Source of the DNA: Leptospira sp.
GTDB lineage: Bacteria > Spirochaetota > Leptospiria > Leptospirales > Leptospiraceae
Assembly: GCA_016742255.1 (NCBI GenBank)
Contig: JACVCB010000013.1
Location: 41,341-105,340, forward strand
Direction of reading: 5' to 3'
Length of the DNA stretch: 64,000 bases
A program made the position numbers and the translations under genes. Below are positions 1 to 7,842 of the stretch, piece by piece (position 1 is the first letter of the stretch; every line of letters begins with the position of its first letter). Below the pieces are notes generated by a model that had not been told where the DNA came from, ran no database searches, and saw nothing but the letters and a program-made list of their open reading frames with translations.

Positions 1-379
1 GCGCAGACTTAATCATACATTCTACAATGTCTGGACTTGTAATTTTGGGAATAAAACCATAATGTTTTAAGTCAGCAACTCGATTTAAAATCTTTTGGTC
101 AGAATATCCGCTCAAAAATAAAATTGGAACTTCTTTGATTTCTAATATTTTTTTGGCTAATTGGATTCCATCTAACTCATCAGATAAATTAATATCCATT
201 AGTATCAAATCAACTTTTTCATCAGAAGAAATACAATCAATTGCATCCAATGAATTGGATACGTGTTGCACTGAATAACCTTTGATTTTAAGAAATTCTG
301 CCTGTGAGACCGCTAAAATCGCCTCATCCTCAACAAGGAGAATGTGACCTAAACTATGTTTGATCTCAGTGGTTGGCAT
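1..379 (-). CDS. Response regulator receiver-domain protein (partial, 3' end outside window)
   Basis: The N-terminal 126 residues of a receiver domain are visible; the gene runs off the left edge. Translation from the ATG at 379 gives an early HILLVEDEA motif (acidic pocket), LILMDINL with the phospho-acceptor Asp, and PILFLSGYS with the conserved Thr/Ser position. The domain starts within ten residues of the N terminus, so this is either a stand-alone response regulator or one of the proteins with a receiver domain ahead of PAS or kinase domains; the output domain cannot be seen. The role in two-component phosphotransfer is inferred from the family. Confidence 0.85.
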   Translation of the reverse strand, partial: MPTTEIKHSLGHILLVEDEAILAVSQAEFLKIKGYSVQHVSNSLDAIDCISSDEKVDLILMDINLSDELDGIQLAKKILEIKEVPILFLSGYSDQKILNRVADLKHYGFIPKITSPDIVECMIKSA

Positions 380-561
380 TGTCGGTACGGGTTCTACCGA
401 AGCTTAAAATTAGCCCTGGGAATTGCAATCCAATATAGAATAAAAAAAAATCAAAAAAAAACGTTCGATATGCAATAAATTGAAATGGATCAAAAATAAT
501 GTAACGCCAAAATCAGCGTGATAAAATTTGTTAGGTGATCAGTATTCGATTGCTTTTTTAC

Positions 562-577
562 ACAAACATTCGTTTGT
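562..577. promoter_or_regulatory. 16-bp inverted repeat upstream of the TRL genes (possible operator)
   Basis: ACAAAC and GTTTGT arms separated by four bases lie 23 bases upstream of the ATG at 600. The layout fits an operator for a dimeric regulator such as a TetR-type protein, but no regulator gene adjoins it, so this is inference only. The 220-base stretch 380-599 holds otherwise only AT-rich DNA with two poly-A runs near 440-470. Confidence 0.3.
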
Positions 578-599
578 TTGTTCCATAATACAAAGCGAA

Positions 600-995
600 A
601 TGGAGTTCCATTTGAAATTTAAAATCTTTTTTTTGGTGAATTGTTTATTTTTGTGCAAGTGTACGGGCTTTAACTTGTTATACGAAACTTCGGCCAACGG
701 AAATACAAACCCGTCAAGGGAATATGCAACAACTGCTCCCATGTGGAAAGGTGGTTTTTTTTACCACCGCAACACTACCCCTGGGCCCATAGGCATTGGA
801 GTGGAACCAAAAGTAGAAGGTCGAGCTTGTAGTAATTCTTACCTTGGCTTGTTCTCTTTTGGTAATTCAAGGATTGAAGCCGCTAAAAAGAATGGAAACA
901 TCCAAAAAGTAGCCTTCGTCGATTATGAAAATTCGGGCGTTTTTGCCGGATTTATTTACCACCAATTTTGTACGATCGTAAAAGGTTCAAATTAA
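600..995 (+). CDS. TRL-like family lipoprotein, copy 1
   Basis: A secreted protein of 131 residues. I chose the ATG at 600 because it begins a hydrophobic signal segment ending in a lipobox-like LFLCKC; an open frame reaches back to 528 but adds a non-signal N terminus. The second half has the TRL-like family pattern: GRACSNSYLGLFSFGNSRIE, then AAKKNGNIQKVAFVDYE and a closing segment with a single Cys (HQFCTIVKG). It is the first of three tandem paralogues and its stop overlaps the next start. The family is named after a tRNA-associated locus but has no established biochemical role; surface or periplasmic location is inferred. Confidence 0.7.
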   Translation: MEFHLKFKIFFLVNCLFLCKCTGFNLLYETSANGNTNPSREYATTAPMWKGGFFYHRNTTPGPIGIGVEPKVEGRACSNSYLGLFSFGNSRIEAAKKNGNIQKVAFVDYENSGVFAGFIYHQFCTIVKGSN

Positions 996-1330
996 TGAAT
1001 TCATTAAAAAGACATAATATTCTATTTTTCGTAATCATTCTATTTTTTCCCCTATTTTATACGGGATGTGCTGTCGGACCTACACATGGGTATATTGTAA
1101 CGGAGACCCAATTTCCTGGTACATTTAATCCAGAAAATAATGTAAAGGCAGATAAAGAAGCCAAAGGTTGCCAATATACTGTATTGTACTTAGTTACTTA
1201 CGGAGATGCGGGAGCTGGTAGCATTGCATTCAAAAATGGAATCACCAAAATAGCAACAATTGATCATTCCACCTTTAGTTTGTTTAGCGGACTCATCCGA
1301 AATTATTGTACTTTCGTAGTAGGCGAATAA
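995..1330 (+). CDS. TRL-like family lipoprotein, copy 2
   Basis: This paralogue of its neighbours has 111 residues. The ATG at 995 overlaps the upstream TAA by one base (TAATG), suggesting translational coupling. A signal segment ends in a convincing lipobox (LFYTGC, lipidated Cys near residue 24). The domain is more divergent: the motif equivalent to AARNGNIQKVA in the sister copies is degenerate here (AFKNGITKIATIDH), but the glycine-rich YGDAGAGS segment, the conserved Cys before it and the terminal NYCTFVVGE match. Function unknown; probably a periplasm- or surface-facing lipoprotein. Confidence 0.7.
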   Translation: MNSLKRHNILFFVIILFFPLFYTGCAVGPTHGYIVTETQFPGTFNPENNVKADKEAKGCQYTVLYLVTYGDAGAGSIAFKNGITKIATIDHSTFSLFSGLIRNYCTFVVGE

Positions 1331-1331
1331 A

Positions 1332-1670
1332 ATGAATTTTATCAAATCATTACTTCTAATTTTTATTCTTTCTTTTTTTACTCATTGTCAGTCAGGTCCA
1401 TTCCCTGCTTTTATCTATCAATATTCCACACAACATATGATAGGTGACACAACTGGAAACAATCTAACCTCGGCAAAAATTGTAAAATTCGGAAAATCTT
1501 GTTCTTTATCAGGTTATATCATCAACTTTTTCTACTACGGTGCAGGAAACTCAATTGAAGAAGCCGCAAGAAATGGCAATATCCAAAAAGTTGCATTAGT
1601 TGATAGAGAGTCACTTTCAATTCTTGGAGTGTTGTTCTATAGAGAATGTATTATCGTCTGGGGTGAATAA
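1332..1670 (+). CDS. TRL-like family lipoprotein, copy 3
   Basis: The third tandem TRL-like protein has 112 residues and starts one base after the previous stop. The signal peptide ends in a FFTHC lipobox (Cys near residue 19). The core is close to copy 1: a conserved Cys (FGKSCSLSGY), a GAGNSIEEAARNGNIQKVAL block and a C-terminal FYRECIIVWGE. Two shared core Cys positions across the three copies suggest a disulfide. It is followed immediately by the outer-membrane protein gene, so all four genes probably form one transcript. Function unknown. Confidence 0.72.
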   Translation: MNFIKSLLLIFILSFFTHCQSGPFPAFIYQYSTQHMIGDTTGNNLTSAKIVKFGKSCSLSGYIINFFYYGAGNSIEEAARNGNIQKVALVDRESLSILGVLFYRECIIVWGE

Positions 1671-1671
1671 A

Positions 1672-2646
1672 TTGAATTTATCCCAACGATTTTTATCATT
1701 AGCTATCGTAATGTCTTTTTGTTTTGCAAGTGGATTTACAAATCTGCAAGCAAGAGAAACAGACAATATCCATGAAAAACCTCAATTAATTGATCCTGAT
1801 AATCATCGATTTTATTTTCGTTATGTATTGGGTGCAGCTAGGGGCCAAATTCCTGAAAGGAGATTGGAGACAACCGATAGTATTTTATTCGCACAGAGTA
1901 GAATATACCAGTTAGCACCATTATATAACGGAGATTTAGATTTAGGACAACTTGAATTCGAATATCGTTTTAAAGATAAATTTCGATTTTTTGCAGAGAA
2001 TCGAACTGTGAAAGATGGTGGTGATTATAGAGACATCATGAAATTCAGAGAATTCCAAAAAAGAGTTGGAGTTGGTTACTTTCATCCTGTGTTTAAATTT
2101 TTGAGTATTGGTGTTTCCATTCGCGATGCAAATATCAAACAAGATTTTCGATCGGACTATTTAAATTTATACAAATTTGAAAACAGTATCATTTATACGA
2201 GTCCAAATGCTGTATCACAACTAAGAACAAAGGGTTGGGTTCCTGGAATTCATATCGAAATAAAACCACTTCGATGGTTTGAAATTCATTTGGGACGAAT
2301 GTATTATCATATGGGTGGGGACTTAAGTAGAACCGCGCTAAATTTTATTCCTTCGAACGTGGGTGTATTATATGCTCCATTTAATGTTCAATCTGACTTT
2401 TTATATTCTGGTGTTCAGGATAAATTTGATATCGTATTCCGATATTCTACATGGTTTGCAACTAAATGGGGTTACACGAGAGATAACATCAATATAAAAT
2501 TTAACCAATATTATATGACTACATTAGACAATCAGACTACACTTCTAATGACTGCTTTAGGTAGAAGGTCTAGTGCCAAACTTGATTTTGATTCAGTTAA
2601 TTTTACGGTGGAGTTTTCAAAAAGTTTTGGAGAGGATGCATTTTAA
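1672..2646 (+). CDS. Putative outer-membrane beta-barrel protein
   Basis: A secreted protein of 324 residues. I use the TTG at 1672, preceded by GGGGTGA, because it begins a clean signal peptide with cleavage near LQA-RE; an open frame back to 1600 lies inside the preceding gene. The mature part is rich in alternating aromatic/polar segments (RFYFRYVLG, LEFEYRFKDKFRFFAENR, FEIHLGRMYYHMGG) and ends in a Phe, typical of outer-membrane barrels. No named family is recognised. It is the last gene of the TRL cluster and is closed by a strong hairpin. Confidence 0.6.
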   Translation: MNLSQRFLSLAIVMSFCFASGFTNLQARETDNIHEKPQLIDPDNHRFYFRYVLGAARGQIPERRLETTDSILFAQSRIYQLAPLYNGDLDLGQLEFEYRFKDKFRFFAENRTVKDGGDYRDIMKFREFQKRVGVGYFHPVFKFLSIGVSIRDANIKQDFRSDYLNLYKFENSIIYTSPNAVSQLRTKGWVPGIHIEIKPLRWFEIHLGRMYYHMGGDLSRTALNFIPSNVGVLYAPFNVQSDFLYSGVQDKFDIVFRYSTWFATKWGYTRDNINIKFNQYYMTTLDNQTTLLMTALGRRSSAKLDFDSVNFTVEFSKSFGEDAF

Positions 2647-2671
2647 TTCGAAAATACATCCCTAACATAAG

Positions 2672-2704
2672 CATAGTTTCACTTTTAGAGTCAGTGAAAC
2701 TATG
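2672..2704. terminator. Perfect 12-bp hairpin, likely bidirectional terminator
   Basis: CATAGTTTCACT (2672-2683) pairs perfectly with AGTGAAACTATG (2693-2704) across a 9-base loop. It sits between convergent genes and its right arm includes the stop codon of the PTPS gene on the minus strand. There is no long T run, so termination is inferred from position and stem strength. Confidence 0.65.
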
Positions 2705-3131
2705 TTTCTGGTTCAAAAAACGCTAAATTTTCTGGTCCTTCATGGATGACAATCCTACGAATTTTTCCCTCTGATTCCTTTACTTCGTTCTTCAATCCAG
2801 AATAAAACCAACGTGCTACATTTTCCGATGTGGGATTGATTCCTTTGAAATCAGGGTGGTCATTGATGAGGATATGGTCGATGGAGTGAACAAGTTCCAT
2901 TAGTTTGTTTCGAGCTGTTAAAAAATCATAGGAGATCCCATCGGGACGGATGTTCGTTTTTCCTTCTAAAAACACTTCTACTTTCCAGGAATGGCCGTGG
3001 ATTGGCTCGTCAGTTCCATCGGCAAAGTACTGGTAGAGGAAATGAGCGGACTCAAACCGACCTTCAATGCGGACATAAAATTTCCCGTTTTCTTGGGTAA
3101 ACATTCCATTGACGAATAGAGCATAGTCCAA
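2700..3131 (-). CDS. 6-pyruvoyltetrahydropterin synthase/QueD family protein, PTPS-III-like
   Basis: This 143-residue protein has the T-fold zinc triad: His30 in FESAHFL, then His45 and His47 in IHGHSWKVEV, plus the SIDH motif (85-86), NPTSENVARW (99-108) and the distal Glu131. QueD has a catalytic Cys four residues before the HGH motif; here that stretch reads TDEPIHGH, with no Cys. Acidic replacement of that Cys is the mark I recall for PTPS-III enzymes, which supply 6-hydroxymethyl-dihydropterin for folate in bacteria lacking FolB. The start is uncertain: TTG at 3131 has no well-placed ribosome site and ATG at 3104 is possible. Confidence 0.8.
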   Translation of the reverse strand: MDYALFVNGMFTQENGKFYVRIEGRFESAHFLYQYFADGTDEPIHGHSWKVEVFLEGKTNIRPDGISYDFLTARNKLMELVHSIDHILINDHPDFKGINPTSENVARWFYSGLKNEVKESEGKIRRIVIHEGPENLAFFEPET

Positions 3132-3168
3132 TATTTGTATAGTAATTTCCTCTTGAGGGCTCTAGAAG

Positions 3169-3390
3169 ATGACTGAATCAACAAAACCACGCTTTTTTAA
3201 AGAAATGACCGTAGGCGAAGCAATTGCCATCCATCCGGAAGCGGGGCTTGTTTTCTCAAGTTACCACTTAGGTGGATGTTCCCACTGTTCCATCAATGAA
3301 GTGGAAACAATTGAACAAGTTTGTATGGGATATGGAGTGGAAGTAGACACTCTTATCGACTCATTAAACAATTTGTTCGCTGAAGAATAG
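3169..3390 (+). CDS. DUF1858 domain protein
   Basis: A 73-residue protein made of one DUF1858 domain: MTVGEAIAIHPEAGLVFSSY followed by the Cys-containing GGCSHCSINEVETIEQVC and a helical end. Proteins of this family often accompany hybrid-cluster or redox proteins and may bind metal or form disulfides through the Cys pair; function is not established. It is divergent from the PTPS gene with only 37 bases between starts and is followed by a short GC-rich hairpin. Confidence 0.75.
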   Translation: MTESTKPRFFKEMTVGEAIAIHPEAGLVFSSYHLGGCSHCSINEVETIEQVCMGYGVEVDTLIDSLNNLFAEE

Positions 3391-3405
3391 TCGGAACTGA
3401 ATTTA

Positions 3406-3424
3406 GGGCTGATGCAATCAGCCC
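3406..3424 (+). terminator. 8-bp GC-rich hairpin after the DUF1858 gene
   Basis: GGGCTGAT (3406-3413) pairs perfectly with ATCAGCCC (3417-3424) across a 3-base loop, starting 16 bases after the stop. No clear T run follows, so it may attenuate rather than fully terminate. Confidence 0.45.
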
Positions 3425-3507
3425 GAGTACAATTTACCCAAATGCAAAAGAAACGTTCGGGATTGATGGTATAACCATCACAAAACCATCTCATCACATA
3501 AAAAGCA

Positions 3508-3918
3508 TTGGACCAATTAACTTACAACATTCCAGGTTTGTTATTCCCTGCAATTTCACTTTTGATGTTAGGGTTTACCAATCGATTTTTTGGTTTAGCG
3601 AGTTTATCAAGGCAACTTCTTGCAGAGTATGAATCTTCCAAATCGGAAGTTCTTGTAAAACAAATTCACAATCTGCGTTTTCGGATTTCATTGATTTTGT
3701 ATTCACAAAGTGCAGGAATCTTAAGCCTCATCCTTTGTACTTGTTCCTTAGGGATGATTCCGTTTTATAATTTACTTGCTTGGATCTTTTTTTCGATCTC
3801 TTTATTATTGATGGTGATCTCTCTAGTTTTGGCTCTTGTCGAAATCCATTTATCTGTGAATGCTCTTGACATCGAGCGAAAATCGATTTTGGGACCTTCA
3901 AACCTATCTAAATTGTAA
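3508..3918 (+). CDS. DUF2721-like membrane protein
   Basis: A 136-residue inner-membrane protein with a hydrophobic N-terminal segment (about 8-28), a basic cytoplasmic helix carrying LVKQIHNLRFRI, and two further membrane spans (about 68-115). This matches the layout of DUF2721 proteins, which lack a known function. The start is a TTG at 3508; no ATG is available before the first membrane segment. Its 3' end overlaps the convergent MDR gene by 11 bases. Confidence 0.65.
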   Translation: MDQLTYNIPGLLFPAISLLMLGFTNRFFGLASLSRQLLAEYESSKSEVLVKQIHNLRFRISLILYSQSAGILSLILCTCSLGMIPFYNLLAWIFFSISLLLMVISLVLALVEIHLSVNALDIERKSILGPSNLSKL

Positions 3919-4918
3919 TCACAATCTTTCCAAAATGAGAACCAGATCGTAAGTATTGGATTGCCTCTACAGAATGTTCTAACGGAAACACTTTGTCTAC
4001 AACTGGTTTTAGTCCAGATTGTTCGATGGCTTGGTTCATTTCAATAAAGGCTTTTCTACCTCCAACGACTAAACCTTGTATTTTTAAATTGTTCATCACT
4101 GCAGGAAGTAAATTCAATTCTCCTGATTTACCAGCCAGAATCCCAATCAAGTGGATCACACCAAACGGACGACAGGCGGCAATGGATTGTTCGAGTGTCC
4201 CTGCTCCACCTACTTCGATGATGTGATCCGCACCAACCTTATTTGTAATGTTTCTGACTTCTTTTCCCCAATCCTTCGTTTCTTTGTAATTGATACAAAA
4301 ATCAGCACCTAAGGTTTTTCCTCTCTCGAGTTTATCATCACTGGAAGAAGTGAGGATCACTTTGGCACCTACCATTTTTGCAAACTGTAAAGCAAAGATG
4401 GAAACACCACCTGTTCCTTGTACGACGACAAATTCACCTGGTTTGAGTTGGCTATATTGGAAAAGCCCTGACCATGCAGTGAGAGCTGCGCAAGGTAAGG
4501 TGGCAGCTTCTTCATAACTGAGATGATTCGGCATTCGAACAAGACCTGTTTCCGGTACAACTGCTAATTCACGCAAAGTACCTGGCAAGGGACCGCCAAT
4601 CGTGTGGCGAATTTCTGCATGTGTTGCTTCTTTAGAAATCCACTTAGGAGCAAAGGTAAGAAGGACTTTGTCTCCGACTTTCCATTCTGTGACTTGTGAA
4701 CCAATTTGTAACACTTCTCCTGCACCATCACTGCAAGGAACAAGTGGTAGGGGAAATTTAGGATTGTATTTTCCTTCTACAACAAGCGAATCCCTGTAAT
4801 TTAAAGATGCTGCATACAATCGTACTAAAACATCTGTCGGACCAACAATTTTCGGTTCAGAGGCCTCAATTATTTTTAAATTTTCAAGTCCAAATTGTTT
4901 GATCTCAGCTTGTTTCAT
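3908..4918 (-). CDS. Zinc-independent medium-chain alcohol dehydrogenase/quinone reductase-type oxidoreductase
   Basis: A 336-residue MDR-superfamily protein. A GroES-like N-terminal half (LVRLYAASLNYRDSLVVEG, PLVPCSDGAGEV) is followed by a Rossmann half with VVQGTGGVSIFALQFAK near residues 165-182, the NAD(P)-binding loop. The structural-zinc Cys cluster is absent, so it belongs to the zinc-independent group; substrate unknown. I use the ATG at 4918 because AGAAAGGAAAT sits about 7 bases upstream; a start at 4954 adds 12 unsupported residues. Confidence 0.85.
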   Translation of the reverse strand: MKQAEIKQFGLENLKIIEASEPKIVGPTDVLVRLYAASLNYRDSLVVEGKYNPKFPLPLVPCSDGAGEVLQIGSQVTEWKVGDKVLLTFAPKWISKEATHAEIRHTIGGPLPGTLRELAVVPETGLVRMPNHLSYEEAATLPCAALTAWSGLFQYSQLKPGEFVVVQGTGGVSIFALQFAKMVGAKVILTSSSDDKLERGKTLGADFCINYKETKDWGKEVRNITNKVGADHIIEVGGAGTLEQSIAACRPFGVIHLIGILAGKSGELNLLPAVMNNLKIQGLVVGGRKAFIEMNQAIEQSGLKPVVDKVFPLEHSVEAIQYLRSGSHFGKIVITI

Positions 4919-5011
4919 AAAATGTATTTCCTTTCTCTCGTTTCCTTCACTCAATATTGATTAGACATTGGATGATTTGTTTGAATTCCACAAATCAGCC
5001 ACTAACGCACG

Positions 5012-5443
5012 TTATTGCTTTAATTCAATTTCTCCCTTTTCATTGAGAGGGAAAAACGGATTGTAAGCAACTTCAAATATGTGACCATCAAAATCTTTGA
5101 AGTAAGCGCTGTACCCTCCCCAAAACACTTTTTGAGGTTCTTTCAGGATCGTAGCACCTAACTTACGCACTATGTTTATAATTCGATCTACCTCGGCTTC
5201 ACTCTCTACATTTTGAGCTAAAGTGAGACCAGAATACTCTTGTCTATTTTGAAAAGGGATCCCAATGTCATTAGCCAAATCCTTTTCGCCAAACAAACCT
5301 AAGACCAAAGCTCCAATTTGAAAAAATGCTACATTTTCATTGCTCTCTTTCGATTTTTTCCAACCCAGGCCTGTTTCATAAAATTGAACCGCTCTGTTTA
5401 AGTCAGAAACTCCAAGGGTGATGAGATTGATTCTTGGGAACAT
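5012..5443 (-). CDS. VOC-family (glyoxalase/bleomycin resistance-like) protein
   Basis: A 143-residue protein with two beta-alpha-beta-beta-beta halves: INLITLGVSDLNRAVQFYET at the start and GGYSAYFKDFDGHIFEVAYNP at residues 107-128, where the DGHIFEV segment carries a probable metal-binding His and Glu. The first-half metal position is a Thr or Asn rather than His, as in several uncharacterised VOC members. It lies between the MDR gene and ccr on the same strand, but a repeat-like spacer separates it from ccr. The substrate cannot be assigned. Confidence 0.8.
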   Translation of the reverse strand: MFPRINLITLGVSDLNRAVQFYETGLGWKKSKESNENVAFFQIGALVLGLFGEKDLANDIGIPFQNRQEYSGLTLAQNVESEAEVDRIINIVRKLGATILKEPQKVFWGGYSAYFKDFDGHIFEVAYNPFFPLNEKGEIELKQ

Positions 5444-5540
5444 AAATACCTGCTTTGTACAAATATGAACTTATTGAAAGGAAAAATTTGAATTTTAGAA
5501 TTCCGATTCACAAAACGGAAGTTGTGTGGTAGAAGGAGCC

Positions 5541-5592
5541 ATTGGGTGGCGGGTGGATAACCCCACCCAGTTCGATACGGGCGGGGACATCT
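5541..5592. repeat. GGGTGG/CCACCC palindromic intergenic element, copy 1
   Basis: ATTGGGTGG (5541-5549) is followed by a second GGGTGG and then CCACCCA (5563-5569), giving a 7-bp stem, then a GGCGGGGA tail. The stretch is much more GC-rich than its surroundings. On the opposite strand, 60811-60880 contains the same ATTGGGTGG core and both have a TGGTAG(A)AGGAG-like flank, so they appear related. Confidence 0.5.
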
Positions 5593-5594
5593 AC

Positions 5595-5617
5595 TCTAAT
5601 TACAAGCTCGGATTAGA
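5595..5617 (-). terminator. Hairpin directly after ccr stop
   Basis: TCTAAT (5595-5600) pairs with ATTAGA (5612-5617), two bases after the ccr stop on the minus strand. Weak stem with no good T run; a possible terminator. Confidence 0.35.
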
Positions 5618-5618
5618 A

Positions 5619-6866
5619 TTACTTCTTTCCTAAACCTGTCGTTTTTGCACCAACGAGGATCGACATGTTTCCTGCTGGGTGTTTGTTTTCGCGCATCAAT
5701 TGGTGGCATTCACCAGTTTGATCGAAAGTAAACGTTTGTGCCAGAACTGGATCCACTTTTTTATCAATCACCAATTGGTTGAGGTCACGACAATTGTCGT
5801 CGTTTGCGAAGTGTGAACCTTGCAGACGTTTTTGTCTCATCCATAGATAACGAAGATCAGCTGTTGCATTAAAACCTGTAGTTCCAGCGCAGATCACAAC
5901 CATACCTCCCGTTTCACAAACAAATACGGAAGTTGGAAGTGTAGTTTCACCTGGGTGTTCAAAAACGATTTGAGGGTTTTTGCCTTTTCCAGCAATGTCC
6001 CAAATCGCTTTACCAAACTCACGAGCTTGTTTCGTCCATTCAACGAATGCTTCTGGTTTGTTGATATCAGAAGTGAGTCCGCCCCAGTGTTTAAACTTGT
6101 TACGGTTGATCACACCTGTTGCACCTAAGTTTTTACAGAATTCAATTTTATCATCTGAGGAAACCACAGCGATTGGAATTCCACCAGCAGCTTTGACAAT
6201 TTGGATCGCCATGGCACCAAGTCCACCAGCTCCACCCCAAATTAAAACGACATCACCAGGTTTTACATCATTTGGTTTCCAGTGGTGTAACATTCTGTAA
6301 GCAGTTGCAGCAACTAACATGTATGCTGCGGATGCTTCCCATGTTAGGTGTTGCGGACGAGGAAGGCACTGGTGGTCTTGCACTTTACAAAATTGTGCAA
6401 AGGATCCCCAGTTTGATTCGTATCCCCAGATGATTTGTGAAGGTGCATACATTGGATCTTTGCCAGAAAGAACCCATGGATCTTTTGGATCCCACATCGC
6501 ACAATGGACAACTACTTCATCACCCACTTTTACATTTTTAACTTCAGAACCAACTTTGTATACGATACCAGAGGCATCAGATCCACCGATGTGGAATTTT
6601 TCAGGTTCACCTTTTTTATTCCGTGCAGCAATGACATCTACAGGGTAACCTAAGGCCGCCCAAACGTTGTTATAGTTCACTCCAGCAGCCATAGTGGCTA
6701 CGAGAACTTCGTTCGGACCGATCTCCGGAACATCAATGACTTCTGATTGGAAAGAAGTTTTCGGTTCGCCGTAACGTTCCGGGCGAATGACCTGTGCGTG
6801 CATTTTTTTTGGCACGACTCCAATAGGAGGTAGTTCCCCTACTGGTACGATTTCTACGTTGCTCAT
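5619..6866 (-). CDS. ccr: Crotonyl-CoA carboxylase/reductase
   Basis: A cytoplasmic MDR enzyme of 415 residues, matching the usual Ccr length. It reductively carboxylates crotonyl-CoA to ethylmalonyl-CoA with NADPH and CO2. Diagnostic segments include [13 protein letters not shown] (about 61-73; the Asn lines the CO2 pocket in characterised members), [14 protein letters not shown] with the conserved Glu, the Rossmann loop [12 protein letters not shown] (about 209-220), and VFEHPGETT with the conserved His. These separate it from simple enoyl reductases and from its MDR neighbour at 3908-4918. No other ethylmalonyl-CoA pathway gene is in the window. The ATG is at 6866. Confidence 0.93.
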   Translation of the reverse strand: MSNVEIVPVGELPPIGVVPKKMHAQVIRPERYGEPKTSFQSEVIDVPEIGPNEVLVATMAAGVNYNNVWAALGYPVDVIAARNKKGEPEKFHIGGSDASGIVYKVGSEVKNVKVGDEVVVHCAMWDPKDPWVLSGKDPMYAPSQIIWGYESNWGSFAQFCKVQDHQCLPRPQHLTWEASAAYMLVAATAYRMLHHWKPNDVKPGDVVLIWGGAGGLGAMAIQIVKAAGGIPIAVVSSDDKIEFCKNLGATGVINRNKFKHWGGLTSDINKPEAFVEWTKQAREFGKAIWDIAGKGKNPQIVFEHPGETTLPTSVFVCETGGMVVICAGTTGFNATADLRYLWMRQKRLQGSHFANDDNCRDLNQLVIDKKVDPVLAQTFTFDQTGECHQLMRENKHPAGNMSILVGAKTTGLGKK

Positions 6867-6930
6867 AGATTACCTTTTACGATTAAGATTTATACAGTTT
6901 CTTAGAACGTTTTAAAAAAGGCATGAAATG

Positions 6931-7842
6931 TCAATCGCTTCCCCACTCCATTGAAAAGGCAAAGGTCCAAGCAGACTGGTACAATCGATACTCTCGATCC
7001 CGTTGTAATGGATAACGGTATGCCAAACTCATATTGTATTTTTCAGAAAAATTCCAAGAAAACCCAGCACTTGCTTCTGTAAAATAAGATGGATTGTTTT
7101 TGTCTTTTTCTTTGGAATAATCGACTCCGTTATATGGATTCCGATACAAAACACCTGTGAAAAGGGAAACTTCTGGCATCAAATAATACGTCACATACGC
7201 TGAGATAAGGGTCGTTTTTTTAAATTCATACTCAGGTTCCGGTGGAGTGGCCGAAGGTTTTCGTAAATAAAATGGTATCCCATCGTTGTCTTGTAAATTA
7301 CTTGGTTGTGGTCTCGAAAGTGGATTCAGTCCACCGATCTTAGTTACAAACGACCATTTTTCATACAGGTATCCAAGTTTGATAAATCCAGTTCCAGTAT
7401 AATAATTCCCTCCCGTGAACCGATCCGTATCGGGACCACTTGGAAATCCAACAGAACCTTCGATCACAAAAAAGTACGGTTTGTCCAAATCAAAAAACGG
7501 TTGGTATTTAAAACCTAAATATGTTTTCCCAATCCTTGCTGCATCTTCTCTTCCTCTTTGTTGGTAATAATTCCAAGGAACCGACGCATTCAAAGCAAAC
7601 CTTCCATCAAAAAAATTCAACTCAGCAAAGGCGGTAGTGGTGAAGAGATGGCTATTTTCTCTTGTGGATTGGTAATAATCTTGTGTCATCACCAAATAGT
7701 TAGTTGGTTTTTCTCGTTTCCCAGTAAATGGATCGACAAACCTTGCAGTTGCATTCGGACTATCCGACGAACCCGTGTGATGTGAAAATAAATTCCCAAC
7801 TGTACCAATAAACAAAAGGAATCCAATGACAAGCTGTTTCAT
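6931..7842 (-). CDS. Outer-membrane beta-barrel protein of the MbnPH-like operon
   Basis: A 303-residue protein with a signal peptide (cleavage near NLFS-HH). The mature N terminus begins HHTGSSDSP, which could bind metal. The rest is antiparallel strands of alternating aromatic residues (YYQQRGRED, FFVIEGSVGFPSG, FTEASAGFSWNF) ending in an aromatic-rich FAFSMEW strand, as in outer-membrane porin/transporter-like barrels. ATGA overlap with the upstream lipoprotein gene makes it the last gene of the operon. By context it may move copper or a copper ligand; the substrate is inference. Confidence 0.6.
   Translation of the reverse strand: MKQLVIGFLLFIGTVGNLFSHHTGSSDSPNATARFVDPFTGKREKPTNYLVMTQDYYQSTRENSHLFTTTAFAELNFFDGRFALNASVPWNYYQQRGREDAARIGKTYLGFKYQPFFDLDKPYFFVIEGSVGFPSGPDTDRFTGGNYYTGTGFIKLGYLYEKWSFVTKIGGLNPLSRPQPSNLQDNDGIPFYLRKPSATPPEPEYEFKKTTLISAYVTYYLMPEVSLFTGVLYRNPYNGVDYSKEKDKNNPSYFTEASAGFSWNFSEKYNMSLAYRYPLQRDREYRLYQSAWTFAFSMEWGSD

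Noticed and set aside
3261..3497. Open frame on the minus strand antisense to the DUF1858 gene
   Set aside because: It is a shadow of the real plus-strand gene, with no domain and an unlikely composition.
5012..5443. Possible methylmalonyl-CoA epimerase next to ccr
   Set aside because: The protein is VOC-fold but lacks the HIGIAV-type start and metal His pattern of that enzyme; a repeat and hairpin separate it from ccr.
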